From positions 1 to 64,000 of the forward strand of contig JBBQRS010000006.1 in the NCBI GenBank assembly GCA_038214535.1: a stretch of 64,000 nt of DNA, in the 5' to 3' direction. This document shows, piece by piece, positions 42,905-51,847 of the stretch. The position numbers were made by a program, and so were the translations under genes. Each line of letters begins with the position of its first letter. Within the stretch, counting starts at the first letter, position 1. This DNA is from JBBQRS01 sp038214535. GTDB lineage: Bacteria; Chloroflexota; Anaerolineae; CG2-30-64-16. The notes below the pieces were generated by a model that was given only the letters and a program-made list of their open reading frames with translations, searched no databases and had not been told where the DNA came from.

Positions 42905-44971
42905 CTACCCCAGCGGCGCGACGAACATCGCGACCGAACGCGGCCCCATCGTGTATGTCTTACCCAGGATCGAACGCGCCGCCTCGTAGGTCGTGATGTC
43001 CTCCGGCGGTTCCAGGTAGGTGTCCACCAGGCGCAGCCAGCCGCGCGACGAGCCGTTGGTCGCGGGCAGCTCGAACTCCAGCGGCTCCCAGTACGCGTTC
43101 AAGATGAAGTGATAGAAACGCTTGCCGCCAACCCCTGTGACCGTGAAAGAGAGCGTGTGGGAGCAATCGCCCCAATCCGGTTGCCCCACTTTGACGCCGT
43201 GCCACGTCACCGCCGAACGTTCGATAAACTCGGCCAGCGTCATGGACATTTCCGTCGCGACGCGGGTTTGCCCCTGACGCAGGTGAATCATCGCCTTTGC
43301 GAAACGGTGAATCTCCGCGTAGCGCTCTAACAGGGACCAGTCAAACCAACTGATTTCGTTGTCCTGGCAATAGGCATTGTTGTTGCCCCCTTGCGTCCGG
43401 CGCACCTCGTCTCCCATCAACAAGAGCGGCGTGCCCAGGGCCATGAGATTCAGGGCCAGGAAGTTTTTCACCTGCCGATTACGCAGGCGCTCGATCTCCG
43501 GGTCGTCGGTCGGCCCTTCAACGCCGCAGTTCCAGCTCCGATTGTCGTTGTGCCCGTCGCGGTTGCCCTCGCCGTTGGCCTCGTTGTGTTTCTCATTGTA
43601 AGAAACCAGATCATTCAGCGTGAACCCATCATGGCAAGTAATGAAGTTAATGCTTTGCTCGGCGTCCCGATTTTCCAGGACGTACAGATCGGGGCTGCCA
43701 AACAATCTTTCGGCGGCGTGCTTAACGGTTCCGCAGTCGCCGCGCACAAAACCGCGCAGGTCATCGCGGAAATGGCCGTTCCACTCCTGCCACCAGTCGC
43801 CGACAAAATTTCCCACTTGATACAACCCCGCGGCGTCCCAGGCTTCGGCGATGAACTTCGCGCCCGCCAACGCTGGGTCCGTCTCGATGTCCCACAGGAC
43901 GGGCGGGTTAACCAACGGATGACCGGCCTCATCGCGTGCGAGGATCGAAGCGAGATCAAACCGGAAGCCATCTACGTGCATGTGCTGCACCCAATAGCGC
44001 AGGCTGTCTATAATGAGTCGGCGCACGACCGCCTGATTGGCGTTCAGCGCGTTGCCACAACCGGAATAGTTGGCATAGCGGCGCTTGTTCGGCTCCAGGA
44101 TGTAGTAGATGTCGTTCGCAAGGCCCTTGTAACAGAGCGTGGGGCCGGATTCGTCCCCTTCGGTCGTGTGGTTATAGACGACATCCAGGATGACCTCGAT
44201 GCCCGCGCGATGGAGGGCCTTGACCATATCGCGGAACTCGTCGAGCGGGCCGAGCGCATCAGGGCGAGACGAGTAAGCGACGTGGGGCGCAAAGAACGAC
44301 ACCGGAGCATAGCCCCAGTAATTCTCTCGACCGCGCGGCGCGTCCTGAACATCGTAATGAAACACCGGCATCAACTCGACCGCTGTGACACCGAGGTCGC
44401 GCAGATAGGGGATTTTCTCGATCAACCCGGCATAGGTGCCGCGGCGTTCGGGCGCGACGCCGGAGTTCGGGTGACGCGTCAGCCCGCCGACGTGCGCTTC
44501 GTAAATCACGCTTTGCACGAAGGGGCGATGAAGCGGAGCGTCGCCCTCCCAGTCATAATCCTCCGGGTCTACAACGACGCTTTTCATCGCGGTCGCATCG
44601 TTGGGGCCGGGTCGCGACGCCTTCGCGCGGCTGTACTTCTTCGGCATGGCAATCGCCAGCCCGTAAGGGTCTATCAGCACCTTGGACGGATCAAACCGCA
44701 GACCCTTGCGAATTTCCCTGGGGCCATCCGCCCGGAAGCCGTAGAGTTGGCCGGGCCGGGTGCCGGGCACGAAAACGTGCCAGTAATGAAACGTGCGGTT
44801 GTGTTTGGGGTGAAGATCAATCACCCGCGAGGGCTGCGAGTCGTTCGGGCCATCGTAAAGCAGCAGGCGCATCGCGGTGGCGTCCCGCGAGTAGATGCTG
44901 AAATTCACGCCATCTTCGCGCACGTTTGCGCCCAGCGGATAACTGCTGCCGTAATCTACGCTTCGATCCAT
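42905..44971 (-). CDS. glgX: Glycogen debranching enzyme (isoamylase-type, GH13)
   Basis: A 688-residue GH13 protein. An N-terminal CBM48 domain (GSSYPLGANVREDGVNFSIYSRDATAM) precedes the TIM barrel. The catalytic nucleophile Asp is in DGFRFDLAS (about 335), the acid Glu in FIAEAWD (about 373), and the transition-state Asp in ITCHDGFTL. It hydrolyses alpha-1,6 branches of glycogen limit dextrin. No other glycogen gene lies nearby. The ATG at 44971 begins right before the CBM48 domain. Confidence 0.92.
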   Translation of the reverse strand: MDRSVDYGSSYPLGANVREDGVNFSIYSRDATAMRLLLYDGPNDSQPSRVIDLHPKHNRTFHYWHVFVPGTRPGQLYGFRADGPREIRKGLRFDPSKVLIDPYGLAIAMPKKYSRAKASRPGPNDATAMKSVVVDPEDYDWEGDAPLHRPFVQSVIYEAHVGGLTRHPNSGVAPERRGTYAGLIEKIPYLRDLGVTAVELMPVFHYDVQDAPRGRENYWGYAPVSFFAPHVAYSSRPDALGPLDEFRDMVKALHRAGIEVILDVVYNHTTEGDESGPTLCYKGLANDIYYILEPNKRRYANYSGCGNALNANQAVVRRLIIDSLRYWVQHMHVDGFRFDLASILARDEAGHPLVNPPVLWDIETDPALAGAKFIAEAWDAAGLYQVGNFVGDWWQEWNGHFRDDLRGFVRGDCGTVKHAAERLFGSPDLYVLENRDAEQSINFITCHDGFTLNDLVSYNEKHNEANGEGNRDGHNDNRSWNCGVEGPTDDPEIERLRNRQVKNFLALNLMALGTPLLLMGDEVRRTQGGNNNAYCQDNEISWFDWSLLERYAEIHRFAKAMIHLRQGQTRVATEMSMTLAEFIERSAVTWHGVKVGQPDWGDCSHTLSFTVTGVGGKRFYHFILNAYWEPLEFELPATNGSSRGWLRLVDTYLEPPEDITTYEAARSILGKTYTMGPRSVAMFVAPLG

Positions 44972-45112
44972 AAGTCAGTCTGAAATTCCTCTCCATAAGG
45001 TCGCGTTTGCGCCGAGGTGCGATGGAGCCGCGCAAACTCATCGCCGGAAATGCGCCGATGATGACATTAAGCATACCCCACAATTCCCTGACGTGCTAGA
45101 GTGACCCTTCAG

Positions 45113-45121
45113 TGGTACAAT
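45113..45121 (+). promoter_or_regulatory. Extended -10 promoter candidate for the NCS2 permease
   Basis: TGGTACAAT: TGN extension with -10 box TACAAT. The -35 position is weak. It lies 120 bases before the permease ATG. Confidence 0.45.
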
Positions 45122-45240
45122 CCAAAACACCACGCGGCGTCAACTCGAAAGGAGGTCACCCTGTCCCTGGCCCATGTCTCCGGCTGAACGTCCTTCCGTA
45201 ACATCCACTCAAGTCCACGACGCAAAGGAGTCAAGCACTT

Positions 45241-46608
45241 ATGGCCGTCGCCACCCAGAAGGCCGTACTCGGTTATCTCCCAAATGACCGGCCCCCGATC
45301 GGCGCAATGCTCGCCCTCGGTTTCCAACACGTTCTCACCATGTTCCCGGCCACCGTCCTTGTCGCGATCCTCACCGGATTTGATGTTGGCGTCACCCTCT
45401 TCGCTTCGGGGCTGGCGACGATCATCGCCCTGTTGCTCTCTTCCTATCTTGCCAAAAGCTTCATCCCGCTGTATTACGGCTCCAGCTTCTCTTACATCGC
45501 ACCCATCGTCGCCATTACCGCAACCAACGTGCTGGGGATTAACGACCCGGTGATGCGGATTCGGGTGGCGCAGGGCGGCATCCTGATGACCGGCGTGCTG
45601 AACGTGCTGGTGGGCCTCTTGATTCGCTACATCGGCAAAGACACCCTGGACAAAATTCTGCCGTCCGAAGTCACCGGCTCGGTCGCCATTGTGATCGGGC
45701 TTGCGCTGGCATTTTCGGCGCTCGGCATGGCGCAAGCCAACTGGATCGTATCGGGGATCACCCTGCTGGTTACGATCCTGTTCTCGGTTTACCTGCGGGG
45801 ACGCGGGTTCATCGGGATGCTGCCGATCCTGCTGGGGGCAGTCCTCGGCTATCTGATCGGCTACCTGATGGGGCTGGTGGATTTCTCGACGGTGGGCGCA
45901 GCGACGTGGTTCCGTGTGCCGCCCTTCACCCTGCCAGTGTTCACCTTCGCGGCGGTCCTGGCGATTGCACCGATCGCCGTTGCGACGATTCCCGAATCCA
46001 CCGCGCATCTCTATCAGATCAGCCTGTATGTAGACCAGCTCGCACTGGAAATGGACCGCAAGCCGGTGGGGTTGAGCCAGTTCATCGGGCTTAACCTGAT
46101 CTGCGACGGCGTCGGCGATATGATCAACGGCGCTGTCGGCGGCTGCGCCGGCACCAACTACGGCGAAAACAATTCGCTGATGGCGATCACGCGGAATTAT
46201 TCCGGCCCGGCGCTGATTACCGCAGGCGCCATTGCAATCCTGCTGGCTTTCATCGGCAAGCTGTCTGCGCTGGTCGGCACCTTGCCGGTGGCCGTCACCG
46301 GCGGGCTTGCCATCTATCTGTTCGGCGTGATCGGCGCGCAAGGAATTGCCTTAATGGTCGCACGTCAGGTAAACTTCTTTGACCCGAGGAAGTTAGCGGT
46401 CATTGCCGTGATTCTAGTGATCGGTATTGGTGGCGCGATTGGGTATGAAGGTGGTATGATACCGGTCGGTAGCTTGAAACTACCGTCTATTGCTACGGCT
46501 GCCCTGGTCGGCATCCTGCTCAACCTGATCTTCCTTATCTTCCCGGCCCGTCAGATTGACGAGGAGTTCGAGGATATGAAGGTCGGCGATCTCGACATCG
46601 AAGTCTGA
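45241..46608 (+). CDS. Nucleobase:cation symporter (NCS2 family; uracil/xanthine permease)
   Basis: A 455-residue integral membrane protein of about 14 helices. Motifs of the NCS2/UraA fold are visible: SYIAPIVA in the third helix, VATIPESTAHLYQIS (with the substrate-contacting Glu of the eighth helix), and GGCAGTNYGENNSLMAITR at the half-helix of the tenth helix. Uracil- versus purine-specific members are hard to separate by eye; the next gene being a xanthine-dehydrogenase-type FAD subunit favours purine or xanthine uptake. AAAGGAG precedes the ATG; a terminator follows. Confidence 0.88.
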   Translation: MAVATQKAVLGYLPNDRPPIGAMLALGFQHVLTMFPATVLVAILTGFDVGVTLFASGLATIIALLLSSYLAKSFIPLYYGSSFSYIAPIVAITATNVLGINDPVMRIRVAQGGILMTGVLNVLVGLLIRYIGKDTLDKILPSEVTGSVAIVIGLALAFSALGMAQANWIVSGITLLVTILFSVYLRGRGFIGMLPILLGAVLGYLIGYLMGLVDFSTVGAATWFRVPPFTLPVFTFAAVLAIAPIAVATIPESTAHLYQISLYVDQLALEMDRKPVGLSQFIGLNLICDGVGDMINGAVGGCAGTNYGENNSLMAITRNYSGPALITAGAIAILLAFIGKLSALVGTLPVAVTGGLAIYLFGVIGAQGIALMVARQVNFFDPRKLAVIAVILVIGIGGAIGYEGGMIPVGSLKLPSIATAALVGILLNLIFLIFPARQIDEEFEDMKVGDLDIEV

Positions 46609-46625
46609 CATCATAGCCATCACGA

Positions 46626-46697
46626 GCGCAGGCTGCACGTCGCGGGGCCGGGCCAAAATCCGGACGATGCGATAGCGGGTAGCCTGCGCATTTTTTT
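46626..46697 (+). terminator. Terminator after the NCS2 permease
   Basis: GCGCAGGCT (46626-46634) and AGCCTGCGC (46681-46689) close a long arm with an inner structured loop; the stem is followed by ATTTTTTT. Confidence 0.75.
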
Positions 46698-46712
46698 CTG
46701 GAGCGGAGATCC

Positions 46713-47573
46713 GTGCAGCCCTTTGAATACGTCACCCCGGAAAACGCCGCCGAAGCCAGCACGATCCTGGCGACAGGCAGCGCGCGCCCCTATCTGGGCG
46801 GCACCGATCTGTTGATTCGGATGCGCGGCGGGTTTCTTCAACCTCAGCGCGTCGTTGAGTTGAAAAACCTGCCCGGCATGAGCGAAATCGTGGAAACGCA
46901 GGAAGGCGGCCTGGTGATCGGCGCGGGCTGCACCATGAACCAGATCGCCGCCGACCCACGCGTGCGTGAACGCTACGACCTGCTGGCGCAGGCCTGCCGG
47001 CTGGTCGCATCAGACCAGGTACGCCGACGCGCCACGATTGGCGGCAATTGTTGCAACGCCAGCCCGGCGGCAGATTCGGCCCCCGCGCTCTATTGCCTCG
47101 ATGCCGAGGCTCAAATGTGTGGCCCTAAAGGTCAGAGACGCATACCCATCGAAGCATTCTTCATCGGCCCGGGCAAGACGGCATTACGAAGCGGTGAATT
47201 TTTGACGAATTTGCATCTTCCGCCGTCACCTTTGGGCGCGGTCGGCGTCTTCAATAAATTAGGAAGCACGAAAATCGGCGATATTTCGATTGCGAGCGTG
47301 GCGGTATATGCGTGGCCGGGGGCCAATCGGTGGCGCTGGCGAATCGCGCTGGGCGCGGTCGGGCCTACGCCGTTACGCGCGCCGGCCGCCGAGACCATTC
47401 TGGCAGGGGATACTTCATTGACGGCACTTACAGCAGCGGTAGATGCTGCAGTCGCGACCGCGCGCCCGATTGACGACATTCGCTCCGGCGCAGCATATCG
47501 GCGCGCAATGGTCGGCGTGCTGGCCCAACGCGGTATCGAGGCGGTTATGGCGCAAGCAGGGATCGGCGAATGA
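46713..47573 (+). CDS. FAD-binding (medium) subunit of a xanthine dehydrogenase / CO dehydrogenase family molybdenum hydroxylase
   Basis: A 286-residue protein with the flavin-binding motifs LGGTDLLIRMRGG and TIGGNCCNASPAADSAPAL typical of CoxM/XdhB. GTG start at 46713. The small [2Fe-2S] and large molybdopterin subunits that normally flank it are absent here, so it is an orphan, or its partners are elsewhere. The NCS2 permease before it and the MocA-like/XdhC genes at the right end of the window hint at purine oxidation. Confidence 0.9.
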   Translation: MQPFEYVTPENAAEASTILATGSARPYLGGTDLLIRMRGGFLQPQRVVELKNLPGMSEIVETQEGGLVIGAGCTMNQIAADPRVRERYDLLAQACRLVASDQVRRRATIGGNCCNASPAADSAPALYCLDAEAQMCGPKGQRRIPIEAFFIGPGKTALRSGEFLTNLHLPPSPLGAVGVFNKLGSTKIGDISIASVAVYAWPGANRWRWRIALGAVGPTPLRAPAAETILAGDTSLTALTAAVDAAVATARPIDDIRSGAAYRRAMVGVLAQRGIEAVMAQAGIGE

Positions 47574-47658
47574 GTAGCCTTCCGCGGTTGGGTGGTCAGC
47601 AGCCCGTTTTGCGGTTCTAAAGATGCAACAATTGACACATTTCTGCTTGACATAGGAC

Positions 47659-47687
47659 TTGAATTCCACGCGTGCCTGGTGTATAAT
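47659..47687 (+). promoter_or_regulatory. Promoter of the lipoprotein pair
   Basis: TTGAAT (47659-47664), 17-base spacer, perfect -10 TATAAT (47682-47687). The leader to the ATG at 47838 is about 145 bases; a further TTGACA at 47647 is badly spaced. Confidence 0.7.
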
Positions 47688-47837
47688 CGGTTCATAACAT
47701 ATTTTGCAGTCAGAACCATGAGGGTTCGGGATGCTCGGATGCGGGTCACAATGAAGTAAGCCGCGTACCCGGCAACACAATCGAGCACCAGTTATCGTAG
47801 CTTGAAGCGGTCATCCGTATACCCTGGGAGGTAAATC

Positions 47838-48782
47838 ATGAAGCGATCGTTCTTTGTTTTACTGGTTCTCGTTGTGGTATTGGTGGGGTGTTCCGGTCCC
47901 GCCTCGCCAACACCCTCCAGTCCCCTGACCGATTTGGGCGAGCGCTTCCAAATCGCGCTGCCTCGCATTACGGTGGACGTTGCCAGCGATGGCACGCCCA
48001 GCATCCTCGGCATCAGCCCTTCTGTCCTCGCCTTTGCCGGCATTGACACTGAAGCCTTCAAATTGCCTGCCGACACCGTGCAACGGCTATCCGAAGAAAA
48101 CATCCAGCACATCGAAGTTGCCGTGGTAGACCGGGGGCTGCGCATCTGGGTCAACGGCGAACCGCTGCCTTTCGTGCAGACGGACACCGCCAGCCTTCAG
48201 CGCATGGTTGACTTGCTCAAGGCCCTGGAGGTCGAACAGGCCGGACTGCTCGAACGATTGCTGCCAATTATGACCCGCCTCGGCGTGGACTTCGCGTTAC
48301 GCTTCCCCGTGCAGCCCGGCGCTGAAGTGATCCCACTATCCATTGTGGGGGATGCTCGTCAGGCCCCGCTCACGCCGACCGCCGATCCCGCGTCGGTGAT
48401 TGCCAAGTTCGAAGTCAGGTACGATGAAGCCGGCACTCCGAGCATTATGGGTATTGACGCCGGCAGCGTTGTCAACCAGGTGTTATCTCCCGAATTGATT
48501 CAGCAACTCCAGACCGCAAACATCCAATCGCTTGAGCTGCGCAGCACCCCGGCCGGAATGACCATCTATGTGAATAGCGAACCATTGCCAACCTTGCTCT
48601 GGGACAGCGCGTTACTGAGTAACGCGACCACCCTGTTATCCAGCTATCTGCCGGCTGACAGCAACATCACGCCCTTAATCGAGGCATTCTTACCGACGAT
48701 GGATCGCGCCGACGTAGACATCCTTATCCACCTGCCGCTGGCGCCTGGCACCACGCCACTTCCCGTGGAAATGCATGACTGA
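47838..48782 (+). CDS. Lipoprotein with two copies of an unrecognised ~130-residue domain (paralog A)
   Basis: A 314-residue lipoprotein: signal peptide with lipobox LVGC (Cys18), then two similar halves (about 36-170 and 195-314). Each half contains GTPSI(L/M)GI, then NIQ..E, then a (V/I)N(G/S)E.LP strand and an F/HLP-type ending (ALRFPV; LIHLPL). The same domain occurs twice more in the next gene. GGGAGG precedes the ATG. I do not recognise the domain; the regular beta-rich pattern suggests a surface-exposed beta-sandwich or beta-roll. Role unknown. Confidence 0.8.
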   Translation: MKRSFFVLLVLVVVLVGCSGPASPTPSSPLTDLGERFQIALPRITVDVASDGTPSILGISPSVLAFAGIDTEAFKLPADTVQRLSEENIQHIEVAVVDRGLRIWVNGEPLPFVQTDTASLQRMVDLLKALEVEQAGLLERLLPIMTRLGVDFALRFPVQPGAEVIPLSIVGDARQAPLTPTADPASVIAKFEVRYDEAGTPSIMGIDAGSVVNQVLSPELIQQLQTANIQSLELRSTPAGMTIYVNSEPLPTLLWDSALLSNATTLLSSYLPADSNITPLIEAFLPTMDRADVDILIHLPLAPGTTPLPVEMHD

Positions 48783-48937
48783 CCTGGCGGCGGTGAACCC
48801 GAAAGACCTGACTCACCGCCTTACCGACTTGGACTCGACCGATAAACGCCGGTGTTCATCGCGAGAGCCTGAGAATATCCAAACCGACGTCGATCGAAAA
48901 CAGAAATCTACAATGCCAACACTTACAGGAGGGACTG

Positions 48938-49918
48938 ATGCGTAAATCTGTGTTCTTGCTTATGCTTATTGTGAGCCTCGTAGTCACTGCATGTGCGAGC
49001 CCTGCGATGATGCCGTCGCGATCGGCCGAAACGGCCGATGGCGAAGTGTTTATGATCGCTCTTCCGAGAATTGTGCTGACGGCCGACGAGTCAGGACAAC
49101 TCGGACTCGAAGGCCTGCCGATGGATCTGCTCGGTCTCACGGGAATGTTCCCTGAGATCAACGCCGATTTCGTCAAGGCAATGCAGAATGCCAACATCCA
49201 ACACGTTGAGCTCCGTCATACCGGCGACGGGCTGGCCGTGTTGGTCAACGGGATGCCGATGCCCCGTCTGGCATGGGGCGAGGAATCATTCCAGGCAGTT
49301 GGCGCGCTGCTGAACATCCTGGGGCCGCAGATCGGCGTTGATGGGCCGGCAGTTGCACAGTTGCTGTCCCGCATTGCGCCGATCGTCGAGCGAACAGGCA
49401 TCTCGGTCGCCATCAAATTCCCGATGGCAGAGGATGTGGCAGCCATCCCGTTTGCAGCCGACGACGTTGTAATGGCCGCGCCACGCGTCGTAGACACCCC
49501 GCCCTCGGCGGTCGCCAAGTTCGAAGTCAAGTATGACAACGACGGCGTGCCGTCCATCATGGGCATTTCGGCTCGCGACATCGCCGCGCTGACGGGCAAC
49601 ACCCAGCTTCCGCTGGCGATTAGCCCCGACGTGATGCAACGTGCGAAGGAAAGCAATATCCAGAACATGCAGTTGACCACCGGACCCAACGGTCTTGAGA
49701 TCTTCATCAACGGCGAAGCCGCGCCCAAGATCGTTTGGGATCAGGACATGGTGAACAACGCGATTGATGTCTGGGCGCAACTCAACCCAGCCGCAGCAGG
49801 CTACGTGCCGATGGTCAAGCAGATCGCGCCGTTCCTGACGAATACATCGTTCTCGATCTTGTTACACTTCCCGATGGTTGATGGCGTTGCGGTGATCCCG
49901 GCGCGGATGCACCAATAG
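48938..49918 (+). CDS. Lipoprotein with two copies of the same unrecognised domain (paralog B)
   Basis: A 326-residue lipoprotein with lipobox VTAC (Cys19). Both halves (about 37-170 and 200-326) match the repeats of the upstream paralog: NIQHVELRHTGDGLAVLVNGMPMP and NIQNMQLTTGPNGLEIFING. The second half keeps the spacing of GVPSIMGI to NIQ seen upstream. The two genes are 155 bases apart and most likely cotranscribed. AGGAGGG precedes the ATG. No function can be assigned; four repeats in two lipoproteins suggest an abundant envelope-surface structure. Confidence 0.8.
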   Translation: MRKSVFLLMLIVSLVVTACASPAMMPSRSAETADGEVFMIALPRIVLTADESGQLGLEGLPMDLLGLTGMFPEINADFVKAMQNANIQHVELRHTGDGLAVLVNGMPMPRLAWGEESFQAVGALLNILGPQIGVDGPAVAQLLSRIAPIVERTGISVAIKFPMAEDVAAIPFAADDVVMAAPRVVDTPPSAVAKFEVKYDNDGVPSIMGISARDIAALTGNTQLPLAISPDVMQRAKESNIQNMQLTTGPNGLEIFINGEAAPKIVWDQDMVNNAIDVWAQLNPAAAGYVPMVKQIAPFLTNTSFSILLHFPMVDGVAVIPARMHQ

Positions 49919-49944
49919 CCCCGCCTGTTTGAGTGATTCGAATG

Positions 49945-49976
49945 ACCCTGCCGTCGCTGCAAGGCGATGGCAGGGT
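49945..49976 (+). terminator. Terminator-like hairpin after the lipoproteins
   Basis: ACCCTGCCGTCGC pairs with GCGATGGCAGGGT (13 bp, one wobble) around TGCAAG; the T tract is short (TTG). Confidence 0.6.
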
Positions 49977-50004
49977 TTGACCACGCACCGAAAGGAACGC
50001 AGCC

Positions 50005-50271
50005 ATGGAAGCGCCGGCCAAGTATGGCCTCTTGAACATCATCGCAGCGATTCTAAAAATCTTGGCCTGGATCGTGCTGATTGCGACGGTAATCGGAGGA
50101 TTCCTGGCAATCTTTAACCTGGGCTCCGGTCTGGGAACTATCACCGGCATTAGTTCCATCCTGATGGGAGTGCTGGGTTTCTTGCAACTGTATGCGCTGG
50201 GAAGCATCCTCTCCATCTTGATTGACATCGAAAGCAACACACGTTCCCTGGCGATCCAGTCTCAAGCATGA
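50005..50271 (+). CDS. Small two-helix membrane protein
   Basis: An 88-residue protein with two long hydrophobic segments (IIAAILKILAWIVLIATVIGGFLAI and GISSILMGVLGFLQLYALGSILSIL) and short polar ends. AAAGGAACG precedes the ATG. The final SNTRSLAIQSQA is hydrophilic. It lies just after the lipoprotein pair and before its own terminator. No family recognised. Confidence 0.8.
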   Translation: MEAPAKYGLLNIIAAILKILAWIVLIATVIGGFLAIFNLGSGLGTITGISSILMGVLGFLQLYALGSILSILIDIESNTRSLAIQSQA

Positions 50272-50326
50272 GCGCGCCGGACGCAGCGACGGCACTGCGC
50301 CCCGGCAAAATATCTTTGTACTCATA

Positions 50327-50359
50327 GGCGCTTCCTGCGTCTGTTATGCAGGGAGCGCC
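50327..50359 (+). terminator. Intrinsic terminator after the small membrane protein
   Basis: GGCGCTTCCTGC pairs with GCAGGGAGCGCC (12 bp, one wobble) around GTCTGTTAT, followed by TTGCTATG. Confidence 0.65.
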
Positions 50360-50399
50360 TTGCTATGTAGGCTAAGTTCCCTTTGCGGCTTACGCTAAC

Positions 50400-50428
50400 T
50401 TGCCAAAAATCTGCGCCCGCGCTAGAAT
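50400..50428 (+). promoter_or_regulatory. Promoter of phosphofructokinase
   Basis: TTGCCA (50400-50405), 17-base spacer, TAGAAT (50423-50428), about 95 bases before the ATG. Confidence 0.65.
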
Positions 50429-50522
50429 TTTGATTTGAGACGTTTCCCGCATTTATCACCCGCAGGGCGCATTCGTACCCTTGGGGGCACATCAGTACAA
50501 ATCCTCAGGAGATTTTTGACCC

Positions 50523-51680
50523 ATGAAGACGATTGGCATCCTCACCGGCGGCGGTGATGTTCCCGGCCTCAACCCCTGTATCAAAGCGGTTGTGGATCGT
50601 TGCGTTGAAGAAGGATACGAAGTTGTAGGGTTCCGCAGAGGTTGGGCCGGCCCGCTTAACGTGAATCCCGACGAACCATCGGAAGATTGGCGTTGGGTCA
50701 TGCGCCTTAACAAGGCGGTGGTTCGCAAGATTGATCGCTCCGGCGGTACGTTCCTGCACACCTCGCGAACGCGGCCTTCGAGTGTCAAATCATCGGAGAT
50801 GCCGGCGTTCCTGCGCGACCAATACGGCGCACCGGATAACAGCACGGTGGACATGACGCCGCACATCCTCCGCGTGCTGGATCATCTCAAGCTCGATGGG
50901 CTGATCACAATCGGGGGCGATGACACATTGAGCTATGCGGCGCGGCTCCATCAGGAAAAGTTCCCCGTCGTCGCCATCCCGAAAACGATGGATAACGACG
51001 TTTACGGCACCGATTATTGCATCGGGTTCTCAACTGCCGTGACGCGCAGTGTGGACTTCATTACTGCGCTACGCACGCCGACCGGCTCACACGAACGCAT
51101 CGCCATCGTCGAACTGTTCGGCCGTAACTCGGGCGAAACCTCACTCTTCGCCGCGTATCTGTCCAACGTGGATCGGGCCATCATCTCCGAGGTGCCGTTC
51201 GATCCGGAGAAGCTCTCTGCGCTTCTGCTGGAAGACAAGAAGGCCAACCCCAGCAATTATGCAATCATGACCATCTCCGAAGGCGCAACGATGATCGGCG
51301 GCGACATCATTGAGACCGGCGAAGAGGACGCCTATGGGCACAAGAAGCTCGGCGGCATCGGCGAAATTGCGGGCGAGCGCATTAAGAAGTATACGGGCGA
51401 GAATATCATCTACCAGCAACTCGGCTACCTGATGCGGTCGGGCGCGCCGGATTCGCTGGACCGCATGGTCGCCTTCAGCTTTGCAAACCTGGCGACTGAC
51501 TTGCTGATTCAGGGGCGTTCGGGGCGCATGGTCGCCCTGCGCGACGGCAAATACACGCACATCCCGCTCAGCACCGTTATCTCGGGCACGAAGCGAGTTG
51601 ATGTGGATGAGCTTTACGACAAGGAGAACTATCGGCCCAAAGTCGCCAACATGCTTGGCAAGCCGATGTTCCTGTACTAG
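50523..51680 (+). CDS. pfp: 6-phosphofructokinase, PPi-dependent type
   Basis: A 385-residue phosphofructokinase. TGGGDVPGLN near residue 8 and GGDD (131-134) bind the phosphate donor; Asp134 in place of the Gly that ATP-dependent enzymes carry, and Lys154 in PKTMDND in place of PGTIDND, are the recognised marks of pyrophosphate-dependent enzymes. The reaction, fructose 6-phosphate to fructose 1,6-bisphosphate, is then reversible and can serve both glycolysis and gluconeogenesis. It stands alone with its own promoter and terminator. The chosen ATG is the first in frame. Confidence 0.88.
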   Translation: MKTIGILTGGGDVPGLNPCIKAVVDRCVEEGYEVVGFRRGWAGPLNVNPDEPSEDWRWVMRLNKAVVRKIDRSGGTFLHTSRTRPSSVKSSEMPAFLRDQYGAPDNSTVDMTPHILRVLDHLKLDGLITIGGDDTLSYAARLHQEKFPVVAIPKTMDNDVYGTDYCIGFSTAVTRSVDFITALRTPTGSHERIAIVELFGRNSGETSLFAAYLSNVDRAIISEVPFDPEKLSALLLEDKKANPSNYAIMTISEGATMIGGDIIETGEEDAYGHKKLGGIGEIAGERIKKYTGENIIYQQLGYLMRSGAPDSLDRMVAFSFANLATDLLIQGRSGRMVALRDGKYTHIPLSTVISGTKRVDVDELYDKENYRPKVANMLGKPMFLY

Positions 51681-51724
51681 CCTCGGTTTAGCGCCCCGCT
51701 CGATTGGGGCGGATGACGTATGGG

Positions 51725-51757
51725 GCCGGTGTCCTGATTCAGGGCGCCGGCTTTTAT
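51725..51757 (+). terminator. Intrinsic terminator after phosphofructokinase
   Basis: GCCGGTGTCCT pairs with AGGGCGCCGGC (11 bp with two wobbles) around GATTC, followed by TTTTATTAT. Confidence 0.85.
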
Positions 51758-51774
51758 TATGCCCTCACCACCGG

Positions 51775-51825
51775 TGCGCATCTGAGGATGCGCAGTCCGC
51801 GGGATGGGGAGGATGCGCGGTCCGC
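51775..51825. repeat. TGCGCATC-TGAG-GATGCGCA repeat plus a half copy
   Basis: A full unit at 51775-51800 (TGCGCATCTGAGGATGCGCA then GTCCGC) and a half unit at 51809-51825. Located between converging genes. Confidence 0.8.
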
Positions 51826-51847
51826 AGGGTGTGCTTCGGAAGAGATT

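Noticed and set aside
43391..44983. 530-codon open frame on the plus strand
   Set aside because: Antisense to glgX, whose catalytic motifs are unmistakable; the antisense product lacks any recognisable domain.
45109..46341. 410-codon minus-strand frame rich in Gln, Arg and Asp
   Set aside because: Shadow of the NCS2 permease; composition is that of a reverse-read hydrophobic protein.
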